Below, piece by piece: positions 41,536 to 51,684 of a stretch of DNA of 64,000 nt. The notes beneath the pieces were generated by a model. That model made no database searches. It was not told the DNA's origin and saw nothing but the letters and a program-made list of their open reading frames with translations. The translations under genes and the position numbers were made by a program. The stretch lies in NCBI GenBank assembly GCA_910574255.1, contig CAJTAK010000009.1:62001-126000 (forward strand), written 5' to 3'. The first letter of the stretch is position 1; every line of letters starts with the position of its first letter. Origin of the DNA: Clostridia bacterium. Its GTDB lineage: Bacteria; Bacillota; Clostridia; Lachnospirales; Lachnospiraceae.

Positions 41536-41875
41536 TGAAGTAATGAACAAAAAAGCAGTCGCTTTAAAATATGATGAAAACCGGAATGCGGCTCCTATTA
41601 TCGTGGCCTCCGGTATGGGATATATGGCAGAGAAGATCGTAGAGGTGGCCAATAACAACGGCGTGCCTGTATACGAGGACAATTCACTTGCCACGGTGCT
41701 GACACAGCTTAACTTAGGCTCTGAGATCCCGGAGGAGCTTTATAAGGCGGTGGTGGATATCTATGCCTATTTTTTGAAGTTTGTTCCGAAAAATCCGGAG
41801 GAACTGCATCAGGAAGAGGCCAAAGCTTCCGAGAATCCTGATGCGAATACCCCCGAAGCTTCAACGGAAGGCTGA
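41522..41875 (+). CDS. Stand-alone FlhB C-terminal-domain protein (YlqH/FlhX type)
   Basis: The 117-residue protein starts almost exactly where FlhB is cut at NPTH: KKAVALKYDENRNAAPIIVASG parallels the FlhB sequence after NPTH. It continues through the FlhB C-domain (VYEDNSLATVLTQLNLGSEIPEELYKAVVDIYAYF). It has no membrane helices and no NPTH site. A Glu/Pro/Ala-rich tail follows. The start at 41522 is placed by GGAAG 10 nt upstream. Confidence 0.9.
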   Translation: MSQFNEVMNKKAVALKYDENRNAAPIIVASGMGYMAEKIVEVANNNGVPVYEDNSLATVLTQLNLGSEIPEELYKAVVDIYAYFLKFVPKNPEELHQEEAKASENPDANTPEASTEG

Positions 41876-41883
41876 CAGATTCC

Positions 41884-42933
41884 TTATACCAGCATACGCC
41901 GTCCTGTGTACACAATATTCAAATCATTTTTATGATACAGGAAATACAGGGTCGTTAAATTTTCTCCCAGATATCCAATGTAGCGGTCTGCTCTGTCCCT
42001 TCCTTTCGGTTCGCTCAGCTCTTCCACCCGTTCCAAGACAGGAAACAGCCAGCTGCAATAATCCTGAAAGACTTTCTTTTTTGCTATCAGTATATTATGA
42101 TTATGGAAAAACTTTTCTTTAAATATTTCCGGCATGGCTGCGGCATATTCCGGCTCCAATTCCCCCAATGCCTGCTTCATTGCATTCCAGTCTCCCTCTT
42201 TCAAATAATAGGAATGATGGACTGAAATATCGGGATAATAAACCGCAGGATATGCCAGTACCACGTCTATGTTGTTCTCAGGCAGACGGTATAGATCTTC
42301 CTCGGATAATTCCAGCATCCTCCGGTAATGAAACAGCCCCAGGTACTCTGCGTCCCCGTGCTTTCCAATCCAGTACATAGAAGTCAGCTCACTGTAGTTC
42401 CTGTTTTTCAAGGATATATTTTCGCCCCTGTCATCCTTCAGTTCACAGACAGAGCAATCTGTAAGTGCCGCGCCGGATTGAATCGGATGCATCCATTCCT
42501 CCAGTTTGTATTGGTTTTGAATGGGCCTGTCTCCATGAAATTTTGATATATAAACAGCCGCATCTGCTTTTCTCTCTCCTTTTTTTAAGCTGTGAAGAAA
42601 GGAATCCCCCCTGACCCGTCTATAATATTGTTCCATCAGCCTTGCTTCTGTCTCCCCCTTAATTTTAACATAATTTCGCAGCCCTTTTTCTTCCAGAGCC
42701 GCCGCAATTTCATCATGATAATTGTCCTGTGCGCCGATCAGTATTTTCATATCCTTTCTTTCAAAGTCTTTCAAATCCACAACGGGAATCCCGTCAATAG
42801 AGCTTTGATTGTTTTCTTTGTCTGTAACAAGAAAGGCTGTTATACGGCAATCCGGATACAGTTCTTTTATTGCATGATAGATGCTCATAGCCACCATTCT
42901 GGCTCCATAGATTGCTATTTCCTGTGTTTCCAT
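41884..42933 (-). CDS. DUF4422 glycosyltransferase-like protein
   Basis: The 349-residue protein has an N-terminal Rossmann-like part (about 5-90) and a C-terminal DUF4422 domain (about 120-345) with the family landmarks SELTSMYWIGKH, YLGLFHYRRML, and a Trp/Phe-rich CSWLFPVLERVEEL. DUF4422 proteins occur in capsule and exopolysaccharide clusters. It lies 8 bp from the end of the convergent YlqH-like gene and next to a sugar-nucleotide dehydratase. Flagellin or surface glycosylation is possible, but the donor and acceptor are unknown. Confidence 0.85.
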   Translation of the reverse strand: METQEIAIYGARMVAMSIYHAIKELYPDCRITAFLVTDKENNQSSIDGIPVVDLKDFERKDMKILIGAQDNYHDEIAAALEEKGLRNYVKIKGETEARLMEQYYRRVRGDSFLHSLKKGERKADAAVYISKFHGDRPIQNQYKLEEWMHPIQSGAALTDCSVCELKDDRGENISLKNRNYSELTSMYWIGKHGDAEYLGLFHYRRMLELSEEDLYRLPENNIDVVLAYPAVYYPDISVHHSYYLKEGDWNAMKQALGELEPEYAAAMPEIFKEKFFHNHNILIAKKKVFQDYCSWLFPVLERVEELSEPKGRDRADRYIGYLGENLTTLYFLYHKNDLNIVYTGRRMLV

Positions 42934-42934
42934 A

Positions 42935-43987
42935 TTACTTTTTTTCCTCCATAAAGCTTGCCACGGTTCTTCGGAAGCCTTCCTCCAAAGAAATACGGGG
43001 GGTCCAGCCCAGAGCTTTTAATTTTTCTACCGATATGGTGCTTTGCTTCTTATATGGATTTTCCAGATATACATTGTTATGATTGGCATAAGCAATCTCA
43101 ATTTTCCTCTCAGGAAAGGCTTTCACTAAAATTTCTGCCAGATCGCAGATCGCTATCTTGCTTTCGGGATTCGACACATTGTATGCTTCGCCTGCTTCCC
43201 CATCCAGCAAGGCTTTAAAGTAGCCGAACACCCCATCATAAAGATAACAGAAGTTTCTGGAAGAAAGTCCGTCGCTTTTCAGCAGCAAAGGCTCATGATT
43301 TAAGATATTTGACACAAATCCCGAATGTACCCTCGTATCCCGCTCCAGGTTCATAGTTGGTCCGTAGGTCTGAGCAGGGCGTACCACAACCGCATGCAGA
43401 CCGTACTGATGGCTGTATGCCTTACAGAGATTCTCTCCCAGGCGTTTGCTCTCCCCATAGCAGCTTCTCAGCTCCATGGAATCCAAATATCCGCAGTCTT
43501 TTTCTTCAATAAACTCCTTATCAATTCTTCCGTAGATTTCGCTGCTGCTGAAATAGAGGTATCCCTTTGCTCTCTTTTTGCGGGCCAGCTCTAGGGTATG
43601 AAAGGTTCCTTGGGTGTTCGGCATGATGACTCCTACGGGATCCGTGCCAAAGTACTGTGAGCAGGAGGTACTGGCCGCATGAATAACATAGTCCACCGGA
43701 CCGTCTGCCTGGAACGGTTCCGTTACATCTGTAAGGAGCAGTTCAAAATAATCTCTCTCTGCATATTCTCCAAAAACCACAGATGCCCGTTTGGCATTCC
43801 TGCACAGTGCAAGAATCTTGATGTGATAGTTATGATATTCATTCAGATAGATCATCATCCATATCATGTAAGCCGGCAGCATGCCGCAGGCGCCGGTTAC
43901 TAATATGGCAGCATTCTTTATTCGGGACCAATCCATGGTTTTTTCATTGAATAAAGCCTCGCAGTCCTTTAATATGATTCGATTCAT
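42935..43987 (-). CDS. NAD-dependent sugar-nucleotide epimerase/dehydratase
   Basis: The 350-residue extended short-chain dehydrogenase has an NAD-binding TGACGMLP motif (about 31-38) and catalytic YxxxK (CYGESK), with an upstream catalytic Ser in YFSSSEIYG. The best general match is UDP-glucuronate decarboxylase / dTDP-glucose 4,6-dehydratase type; substrate specificity cannot be read. It lies 1 bp from the DUF4422 gene, so the two are probably co-translated. Confidence 0.9.
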   Translation of the reverse strand: MNRIILKDCEALFNEKTMDWSRIKNAAILVTGACGMLPAYMIWMMIYLNEYHNYHIKILALCRNAKRASVVFGEYAERDYFELLLTDVTEPFQADGPVDYVIHAASTSCSQYFGTDPVGVIMPNTQGTFHTLELARKKRAKGYLYFSSSEIYGRIDKEFIEEKDCGYLDSMELRSCYGESKRLGENLCKAYSHQYGLHAVVVRPAQTYGPTMNLERDTRVHSGFVSNILNHEPLLLKSDGLSSRNFCYLYDGVFGYFKALLDGEAGEAYNVSNPESKIAICDLAEILVKAFPERKIEIAYANHNNVYLENPYKKQSTISVEKLKALGWTPRISLEEGFRRTVASFMEEKK

Positions 43988-43995
43988 TTTTTCTC

Positions 43996-44634
43996 CTATC
44001 CTATTAAAACTTTTTTTCCTTCAAAGGCAAAGCCGTATCTGTGGATTCGCTCCGGGGCAATGCCTTTTGCCTCCAAAGCGGCGGCGTAATGTTTTTCTTC
44101 TATTTGGGTGAGGGCGGCCTGTACAGTGTCCTCAAGGGTTTTCTCTTTTTCCGGGCGAAACACCTTGAATTCTATAATAATCGCATCATCATCCTCTCTT
44201 ACCGGCTCAAGCATCACATCATATCTTCCCAAACCACTTTCCCGATTGGAAGTCAGGGCATAACGCTCTCGAAGATCCGCCAGTAATCCTAGAACAAAAC
44301 CATGGTAAAAACGTTCTGGCTCTGCTGCCCCGGATGCCTTTTTCCCTGTATCAAAGAAACTGAAAGTTTCCTCTGTTACACGGTTCATATAATAATTCAT
44401 TTCTTCCAGATTATCCTGAAGCAGAGCCTTCACAAATGCATTGTACGCCGGAGTAAAATCCGAGAACCAATCCTCTATCATTTCTTCGAACATCACATGG
44501 ACTTCCTTATTGGTCAGTACAAGCTCACATTTCGTTCTTCCTGCCTCAATTACATAGCTTTTCATCTTCACATAGCCGCTGGCCAGAAGCAGGCCCCACA
44601 CAGCACTTTCCCTGTAATCAAGCTGATCAAACAC
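43996..44634 (-). pseudogene. C-terminal remnant of an AAA-ATPase-like / PD-(D/E)XK protein
   Basis: The 212-residue frame begins at a GTG with homology-like sequence directly upstream ([23 protein letters not shown]), then a stop. It matches the C-terminal half of the AAA-ATPase-like/DUF1703 family, usually about 550 residues. The nuclease-like motif D...(I/E)EFK is seen in GRYDVMLEP followed by AIIIEFKVF. The ATPase half with its Walker motifs is absent, so this is a 5' truncation. It might still be expressed from the upstream candidate promoter. It shares the operon direction with the two sugar genes. Confidence 0.8.
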
Positions 44635-44723
44635 AACCTGCCAACTCTGCCTTATCCTTTCTCATAACCCCTGATTCTTTATACCCAATCGCAGACTTGC
44701 TGTCTTTTTTATTTTACACTATC

Positions 44724-44752
44724 AGATTAACATAAGGCCCTTATATACGCAA
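44724..44752 (-). promoter_or_regulatory. Candidate promoter of the sugar-gene operon
   Basis: TTGCGT (44752-44747) and TAATCT (44729-44724) are spaced 17 bp. The spacer contains the near-palindrome ATAAGG-C-CCTTAT. It points toward the truncated gene and the sugar genes. Moderate match only. Confidence 0.5.
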
Positions 44753-44776
44753 TTGTAAAATTCTTTTCCGCCTGAT

Positions 44777-44814
44777 ACAAAAGCCCCGCAGTTATCCTTT
44801 TAAACTGCGGGGCT
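44777..44814 (-). terminator. Strong bidirectional-looking terminator after pnp
   Basis: A 12-bp stem, AGCCCCGCAGTT/AACTGCGGGGCT (44782-44793, 44803-44814), is followed on the minus strand by TTTTG and on the plus strand by TCTTTTTC. It ends pnp transcription about 75 bp after its stop. Confidence 0.9.
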
Positions 44815-44888
44815 TCTTTTTCTCCGAGCCAGGTTTTTTCCTGCTCTGCTATTTTATTAATCCTTCCGCCGGCGGAACTGTCATGTGC

Positions 44889-46973
44889 TTATTTTACATC
44901 CTTCATGCTGAAGCTCAAACGGCCCATCTTGTCCTTGCCCAGACATACAACCTTCACCACATCGCCCAGGGTCAGAACATCCTCCACATGATTGATTCTC
45001 TGCTTTGCAATCTTAGAGATATGAACCATGCCCTCCTTGCCCGGTGCGAACTCCAGGAATGCGCCGAACTCCTTAATGCTGACTACCTTGCCGGTGAGCA
45101 CCATGCCCTCTTCAAAATCGGTTACGATGATCTTAATCAGCTCCACAGCCTTGTCCATATCGGCCTTGTCCGTACCACATACGGATACGGCGCCGTCATC
45201 ATCAATATCAATCTTCACACCGGTCTGCTCGATAATGGTATTGATGGTCTTACCTCTCTGACCAACCACATCGCCAATCTTCTGGGGATCGATCTGAATC
45301 TGAATAATCTTCGGTGCATAAGGTCCGACCTCAGCTCTGGGCTCTGCAATGCAGGGCTTCATACAGGTATCCATAATGAACATTCTTGCTTCCCGGCATC
45401 TTGCAATGGCTCCCTCCACAATGGGACGTGTCAGGCCGTGAATCTTAATATCCATCTGAATAGCCGTAATACCCTCGGTGGTTCCTGTTACCTTGAAGTC
45501 CATGTCTCCGAAGAAGTCCTCAAGGCCCTGAATATCCGTCAAAAGTACATAGTCATCATCCGTCTCACCGGTCACCAGACCGCAGGAAATGCCGGCTACC
45601 ATCTTCTTAATGGGCACGCCTGCCGCCATAAGAGACATACAGGATGCACAGGTAGAGGCCATGGAAGTAGAACCGTTGGACTCAAAGGTCTCCGATACGG
45701 TACGGATGGCATAGGGGAACTCTTCCTCAGAAGGAAGCACCGGCAAAAGCGCACGCTCCGCCAAAGCTCCGTGTCCAATCTCACGGCGTCCAGGTCCTCT
45801 GCTGGGCTTTGTCTCACCTACAGAGTAGCTTGGGAAATTATAGTGATGCATATAACGCTTGCTTGTCTCATTTTCATCCAGACCATCCAGTCTCTGAGCC
45901 TCAGACAAAGGCGCCAAGGTACAGATGTTGCAGATCTGGGTCTGCCCTCTGGTAAACATGGCGGAGCCATGAACTCTCGGAATCAGATCCACCTCTGCTG
46001 CCAGAGGACGAATCTGCGTAATCTCACGTCCGTCAGGACGCTTGTGATCCTTTAAGATCATCTTGCGCACGGTCTTCTTCTGGTACTGGTAAATAGCCTC
46101 TCCAAGAACCTCCAGCCATTCTTCTTTCTCTGCAAATGCCTCTTCCAGCCTGGCAGTAATCTGACGGATATTCTCCTCACGTACCTGCTTCTCGTCCGTA
46201 AATACGGCCTTCTCCATCTCCTCAGGCGGAACCTGTTCCTTGATAGCCTCAAACAGCTCTTCCGGAACGGCGCAGCTTGTATAGGTGTGCTTTTCCTTGC
46301 CGCATTCCGCTACAATCTTGTCAATAAAGGCAATCACCTGCTGATTGACCTCATGCGCCAGATAAATGGCTTCAATCATCTTTGCCTCCGGAATCTCATT
46401 GGCTCCGGCCTCAATCATAATTACCTTTTCTCTGGTGGAAGCGACAGTCAGCTTTAAATCAGACCCCCTATACTGATTCTGTCCCGGATTTACAATAAAT
46501 TCTCCGTCAATCATGCCAATCTGTGTCATTGCGCAGGGACCGGCAAAGGGAATGTCTGACACGGCTGTTGCAATGGCGGATCCCAGCATAGCGGTCAGCT
46601 CCGGGCTGCACTCCGGATCTACGGAAAGCACCAGATTGTTTAACGTCACATCGTTGCGGTAATCCTTTGGGAACAAGGGACGCATAGGACGGTCAATGAC
46701 ACGGGAGGTCAGTACGGCATTCTCAGAAGCCTTGCCCTCTCTCTTATTGAATCCGCCGGGAATCTTGCCTACGGAATACAGCTTCTCCTCATACTCTACA
46801 CTTAAGGGGAAGAAATCAATGCCCTCCCGGGGCTTATCGGAAGCCGTTGCCGTGGACAGTACGGTAGTGTCACCGTAATGAATAAAAGCGGCTCCGCTTG
46901 CCTGCTTTGCCACTCTGCCGATATCAACGGTCAGGGTGCGGCCTGCAAGCTCCATGGAATAACTCTTGTACAT
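44889..46973 (-). CDS. pnp: Polynucleotide phosphorylase
   Basis: The 694-residue protein has two RNase PH-like domains separated by a helical domain, then a KH domain (about 555-615, GKTINTIIEQTGVKIDIDDDG) and an S1 domain (about 620-690, GMVLTGKVVSIKEFGAFLEF). It degrades RNA phosphorolytically. It lies downstream of rpsO, the classic rpsO-pnp order. Its 294-bp leader contains a copy of the palindromic repeat found in the flagellar operon. Confidence 0.97.
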   Translation of the reverse strand: MYKSYSMELAGRTLTVDIGRVAKQASGAAFIHYGDTTVLSTATASDKPREGIDFFPLSVEYEEKLYSVGKIPGGFNKREGKASENAVLTSRVIDRPMRPLFPKDYRNDVTLNNLVLSVDPECSPELTAMLGSAIATAVSDIPFAGPCAMTQIGMIDGEFIVNPGQNQYRGSDLKLTVASTREKVIMIEAGANEIPEAKMIEAIYLAHEVNQQVIAFIDKIVAECGKEKHTYTSCAVPEELFEAIKEQVPPEEMEKAVFTDEKQVREENIRQITARLEEAFAEKEEWLEVLGEAIYQYQKKTVRKMILKDHKRPDGREITQIRPLAAEVDLIPRVHGSAMFTRGQTQICNICTLAPLSEAQRLDGLDENETSKRYMHHYNFPSYSVGETKPSRGPGRREIGHGALAERALLPVLPSEEEFPYAIRTVSETFESNGSTSMASTCASCMSLMAAGVPIKKMVAGISCGLVTGETDDDYVLLTDIQGLEDFFGDMDFKVTGTTEGITAIQMDIKIHGLTRPIVEGAIARCREARMFIMDTCMKPCIAEPRAEVGPYAPKIIQIQIDPQKIGDVVGQRGKTINTIIEQTGVKIDIDDDGAVSVCGTDKADMDKAVELIKIIVTDFEEGMVLTGKVVSIKEFGAFLEFAPGKEGMVHISKIAKQRINHVEDVLTLGDVVKVVCLGKDKMGRLSFSMKDVK

Positions 46974-46984
46974 GGGTAATCTCC

Positions 46985-47024
46985 TTTACTTCTACCCAAG
47001 GGCATATCCGAATGCCCATAGGGT
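46985..47024 (-). repeat. Single copy of the ACCC/GGGT hairpin repeat before the pnp ribosome site
   Basis: Read in the gene direction, AAGATACCCTATGGGCAT is followed by TCGGATATGCCCTTGGGTAG. Outer arms TACCC/GGGTA and inner arms GGGCAT/ATGCCC nest into one hairpin. Layout and the ATACCCTAYGGGYAT core match the arrays at 22.6 kb and 21.3 kb, and again the element ends just before the ribosome site (AAAGGAG). Confidence 0.7.
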
Positions 47025-47236
47025 ATCTTCTCTGGTTCAGGAGAATCCGAAACTACTGATCCATACACGAATCTGCTATATATGCCAGGCATTCTGCTGC
47101 GCTGCCGACAGCATCTTTGCACACGGAATGACTGAACTGTTCATATATGCATCAGTGGTCTCGGTACCATTCTCCTGTGGGGTTAATAGGTAACGAAATT
47201 CCATTAGCCGCACGGAATTTTCCATGCGACAAACGA

Positions 47237-47258
47237 GGGCGGAAGTATCCCTCCGCCC
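47237..47258 (-). terminator. Possible terminator after rpsO
   Basis: A 7-bp GC-rich stem GGGCGGA/TCCGCCC with an 8-nt loop lies 10 bp past the rpsO stop. The following minus-strand sequence (TCGTTTGTC) is only weakly T-rich, so termination may be partial, allowing read-through to pnp. The rest of 46974-47236 has no gene; part of it is the pnp repeat. Confidence 0.5.
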
Positions 47259-47267
47259 CTGTTAAGC

Positions 47268-47534
47268 TTACTTTCTGAGTCCAAGTCTCTCAATCAGACT
47301 ACGATAACGTGTAATATCTGTTCTCTTCAGATAAGCCAGCATGTTACGTCTCTGACCAACCATCTTGAGAAGTCCTCTTCTGGAATGATGATCCTTCGGA
47401 TTCTCCTTCAGATGCTCGGTTAATTCCTGAATACGCGCGGTCAGAATAGCTACCTGCACTTCCGGTGAACCAGTGTCTCCTGGCTTCAGGCCATACTCAG
47501 TGATGATAGCCTGCTTCTTTTCTTTTGCGATCAT
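47268..47534 (-). CDS. rpsO: Ribosomal protein S15
   Basis: The 88-residue protein is standard length, with the S15 signature ([36 protein letters not shown]). It binds 16S rRNA and often its own leader. The 5' leader (about 47535-47617) is long enough for autoregulation. The ribosome site is AAAGGAGG. Confidence 0.98.
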   Translation of the reverse strand: MIAKEKKQAIITEYGLKPGDTGSPEVQVAILTARIQELTEHLKENPKDHHSRRGLLKMVGQRRNMLAYLKRTDITRYRSLIERLGLRK

Positions 47535-47623
47535 AATGACTGCCTCCTTTTTTTCATAAGCCGTGTATTAAGCAACGGTCGGAGTTTCCGATTACCGAAT
47601 ACCGGCAGATTTCATACGTTTAG

Positions 47624-47652
47624 ACTTTACCACACCTTTCTCATTGTGTCAA
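47624..47652 (-). promoter_or_regulatory. Sigma-A promoter of rpsO
   Basis: TTGACA (47652-47647), a 17-bp spacer and TAAAGT (47629-47624) on the minus strand form a near-consensus promoter about 90 bp before the rpsO start. Confidence 0.85.
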
Positions 47653-47709
47653 GAAACAATGTCATTTAATCAGGATTTAACCAAAATTTAAAAAGTAAGG
47701 TCCATCTTC

Positions 47710-49155
<1,446 letters not shown>

Positions 49156-49193
49156 TTATATAAATTCATCTATTTTCCATATAAAAAATTCCG

Positions 49194-49220
49194 AAAAAAG
49201 ACTGTTATTTTACCAACAGT
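49194..49220 (-). terminator. Terminator spanning the gpmI stop codon
   Basis: A 6-bp stem ACTGTT/AACAGT (49215-49220 with 49201-49206) is followed by C and six T residues on the minus strand. The TAA stop (49205-49207) lies in the loop/stem. The stem is short, but the T-run is good. Confidence 0.6.
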
Positions 49221-50743
49221 GATTTTCCTGTCATTTCCGCCGGCTGCTCCATACCCATCAGCTCAATCAAGGTGGGAATGATATCTGCCAGACAGCCGCC
49301 TTCCTGCAGTTTATAGGCAGGATCTGCATTTACCAGAATGAAGGGCACCGGATTGGTGGTATGTGCCGTAAATGGGGCGCCTGTACCGTAATCCACAAGC
49401 TGCTCTGCATTGCCATGGTCTGCGCAGATGAACATCTGTCCGCCCACTTCCTTAACAGCCTTAACAGCCCGGCCGACACATTCATCTACCGCCTCTACTG
49501 CCTTGATAGCTGCAGCCTCAATTCCTGTATGGCCTACCATATCCGGATTAGCAAAGTTAATGATAATCACGTCATACTTATCGGACTTAATAGCCTCTGC
49601 CAACTTGTCACAAACGCCATAAGCGCTCATCTCCGGCTGCAAATCATAAGTGGCAACCTTCGGAGATTTTACCAGAATGCGATCCTCTCCCTTATTAGGC
49701 TCTTCCACACCGCCGTTAAAGAAGAAGGTTACATGAGCATACTTCTCTGTCTCAGCAATACGGGCCTGTGTCTTCCCATGAGCCGCCAGATACTCTCCAA
49801 AAGTGTTATGAAGCTCTACCTTGTGGAAGGCTACCAGCTTATTAGGAATGGTCACATCATACTCTGTAAAGCATACATAGGTGAGATCAAGCTTCTTCTC
49901 TCTTGCAAAGCCGCTGAACTCATCATCACAGAATGCTCTTGTAATCTCTCTCGCCCTGTCGGGGCGGAAGTTATAGAAAATAATGGAATCCCCATCCTGT
50001 ACTGTAGCCAGAGGCTTTCCATCCCTCATTACAACAGCCGGAACCACAAACTCATCATTGACTCCCTTCTCATAGGATGCTGCAATGGCACTTACACCGT
50101 CTGCCGCTTCTACTCCTTCCCCCTTTGTGAGGGCTTTATAAGCCAGTTCCACTCTGTCCCAGCGGTTATCTCTGTCCATAGCATAATAACGTCCCATTAC
50201 GGATGCTACTTCTCCTACGCCAATCTCCGCCATCTTATCTACCAGTTCCTGTACATAATCTTTCCCGGAGGTGGGAGGTGTATCACGGCCATCCAGGAAG
50301 CAGTGTACATAGACCTTCTTTAATCCATGGCGCTTTGCCAGCTCCAAAAGTCCGTAAATATGCGTATTATGGCTGTGCACGCCGCCGTCGGATACAAGTC
50401 CGTACATATGGAGAGCGGAATCCTTTGCCTTGGCATTCTCTACCGCCGTTACCAACGCTTCATTTTCAAAAAATACGCCATCCTCAATCTCTTTGGTGAT
50501 ACGGGTCAGCTCCTGGTATACAATACGGCCTGCACCCATGTTCAAGTGTCCCACCTCGGAGTTGCCCATCTGTCCGTCAGGCAGTCCCACTGCCAGTCCG
50601 CTGGCATTTCCTTTTACAAATGGATACTCTGCCATCAGCTTATCCATTACAGGTGTCTTTGCCTCGGCTACTGCATTGCCGTCCGTTCTCTCATTCAGAC
50701 CATATCCGTCCAGAATCATCAATACTGTTGGTTTCTTACTCAT
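49205..50743 (-). CDS. gpmI: 2,3-bisphosphoglycerate-independent phosphoglycerate mutase
   Basis: The 512-residue protein has MILDGYGLN (metal site), the phospho-Ser in [24 protein letters not shown] and the C-terminal metal-binding [11 protein letters not shown]. It interconverts 3- and 2-phosphoglycerate using two manganese ions. It lies upstream of eno. Its start overlaps the yajC stop by 8 bp. Confidence 0.97.
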   Translation of the reverse strand: MSKKPTVLMILDGYGLNERTDGNAVAEAKTPVMDKLMAEYPFVKGNASGLAVGLPDGQMGNSEVGHLNMGAGRIVYQELTRITKEIEDGVFFENEALVTAVENAKAKDSALHMYGLVSDGGVHSHNTHIYGLLELAKRHGLKKVYVHCFLDGRDTPPTSGKDYVQELVDKMAEIGVGEVASVMGRYYAMDRDNRWDRVELAYKALTKGEGVEAADGVSAIAASYEKGVNDEFVVPAVVMRDGKPLATVQDGDSIIFYNFRPDRAREITRAFCDDEFSGFAREKKLDLTYVCFTEYDVTIPNKLVAFHKVELHNTFGEYLAAHGKTQARIAETEKYAHVTFFFNGGVEEPNKGEDRILVKSPKVATYDLQPEMSAYGVCDKLAEAIKSDKYDVIIINFANPDMVGHTGIEAAAIKAVEAVDECVGRAVKAVKEVGGQMFICADHGNAEQLVDYGTGAPFTAHTTNPVPFILVNADPAYKLQEGGCLADIIPTLIELMGMEQPAEMTGKSLLVK

Positions 50744-51041
50744 CGCTCTTCTCCACCTCTGCTATTGCTGCTTTTTTCATGGGAATTCTGCAATTCCGGT
50801 TGCTTCCAAATTCTACAATCACGTCATCCTCAGTAATGTCAATCAGAACTCCATAGAATCCGCTGGTTGTCACCACCACATCGCCTACTTCCATTGTGGA
50901 AAGCATGGCGTTGACACGTTTCTGCTCCTTCTTCTGGGGGCGGATTGCCATAAAGTACATCATGGCACCGATTAATACCACGTAAATGAGGATCATTTCA
51001 AATCCCATGGTTCCGCCATTTGCTGCTGCCAGTAAATTCAT
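50736..51041 (-). CDS. yajC: Preprotein translocase accessory subunit YajC
   Basis: The 101-residue protein has one membrane helix (about 14-32) followed by the YajC hallmark [31 protein letters not shown]. It associates with SecDF. The start at 51041 has AGGAGG 7 nt before it; the longer frame to 51086 has no ribosome site. Co-transcription with gpmI is unusual but clear from the 8-bp overlap. Confidence 0.94.
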   Translation of the reverse strand: MNLLAAANGGTMGFEMILIYVVLIGAMMYFMAIRPQKKEQKRVNAMLSTMEVGDVVVTTSGFYGVLIDITEDDVIVEFGSNRNCRIPMKKAAIAEVEKSDE

Positions 51042-51147
51042 ATAATTTCCTCCTAAAATCGAGCCTGACTGCCGTCTCCCTGTCACAGCCGCCCGTCCTT
51101 TTGCTTCAAAACCGTCTTTCCGGTTCCGGCTTCAAAGCACTATTACT

Positions 51148-51177
51148 ATACTAGCACAAGTACAGATCCCCGGTCAA
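51148..51177 (-). promoter_or_regulatory. Sigma-A promoter of yajC-gpmI
   Basis: TTGACC (51177-51172), an 18-bp spacer and TAGTAT (51153-51148) on the minus strand lie about 110 bp before yajC. Confidence 0.75.
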
Positions 51178-51231
51178 GAGTATATACTTACAAAAGCTTG
51201 GTTATTCCTGTACCTTAAGGGGCAAAGTCCG

Positions 51232-51684
51232 CTATTCAAAAGCCCGGCTTCGCATCTCCCTTAAAATATCTTCACTTTGAAATCCCCTGCGCATCAGGAA
51301 TTGATAAAACCTGCGCTGTTCCTCCTGCGTGGCTGTCTTAGGGGAATAATGCTTCTTCTCCATCCATCTTCGAATCAAAAGACTCTCGTCCTGAGCTTCA
51401 GTCTCCTGACAGGCCTCCTCCAAAATATCCCGGGAGATTCCTTTTTTATAAAGAAGTTCCTGCTCCACCTGACGGCGGCTCTTTATCTGGCAGCGGCTTT
51501 TCAAATAATTGACTGCATACCGTTTATCATTAATATAATCATACTGCTTTACATAGCAGATCGCTTCCTCCACAATCTCCGGCTCATAATTCCGGCTAAG
51601 CTTGGTGCGAAGCTCCTGTTCCGTCCGATCACATCGCTCCAGAATATACAGGGCCCGATGCTTTGCCCTTGTTAACTCATCCAT
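51232..51684 (-). CDS. recX: RecA regulator RecX
   Basis: The 150-residue basic helical protein has three-helix repeats typical of RecX (LYILERCDRTEQELRTKLSRNYEPEIVEEAICYVKQYDYINDKRYA...). RecX modulates RecA filaments. The start overlaps the recA stop by 1 bp (TAATG), so expression follows recA and the SOS response. Confidence 0.93.
   Translation of the reverse strand: MDELTRAKHRALYILERCDRTEQELRTKLSRNYEPEIVEEAICYVKQYDYINDKRYAVNYLKSRCQIKSRRQVEQELLYKKGISRDILEEACQETEAQDESLLIRRWMEKKHYSPKTATQEEQRRFYQFLMRRGFQSEDILREMRSRAFE

Noticed and set aside
44883..46055. Long plus-strand open frame opposite pnp
   Set aside because: Antisense to conserved pnp sequence, with Leu/His/Asn-rich low-complexity residues and no recognisable domain.
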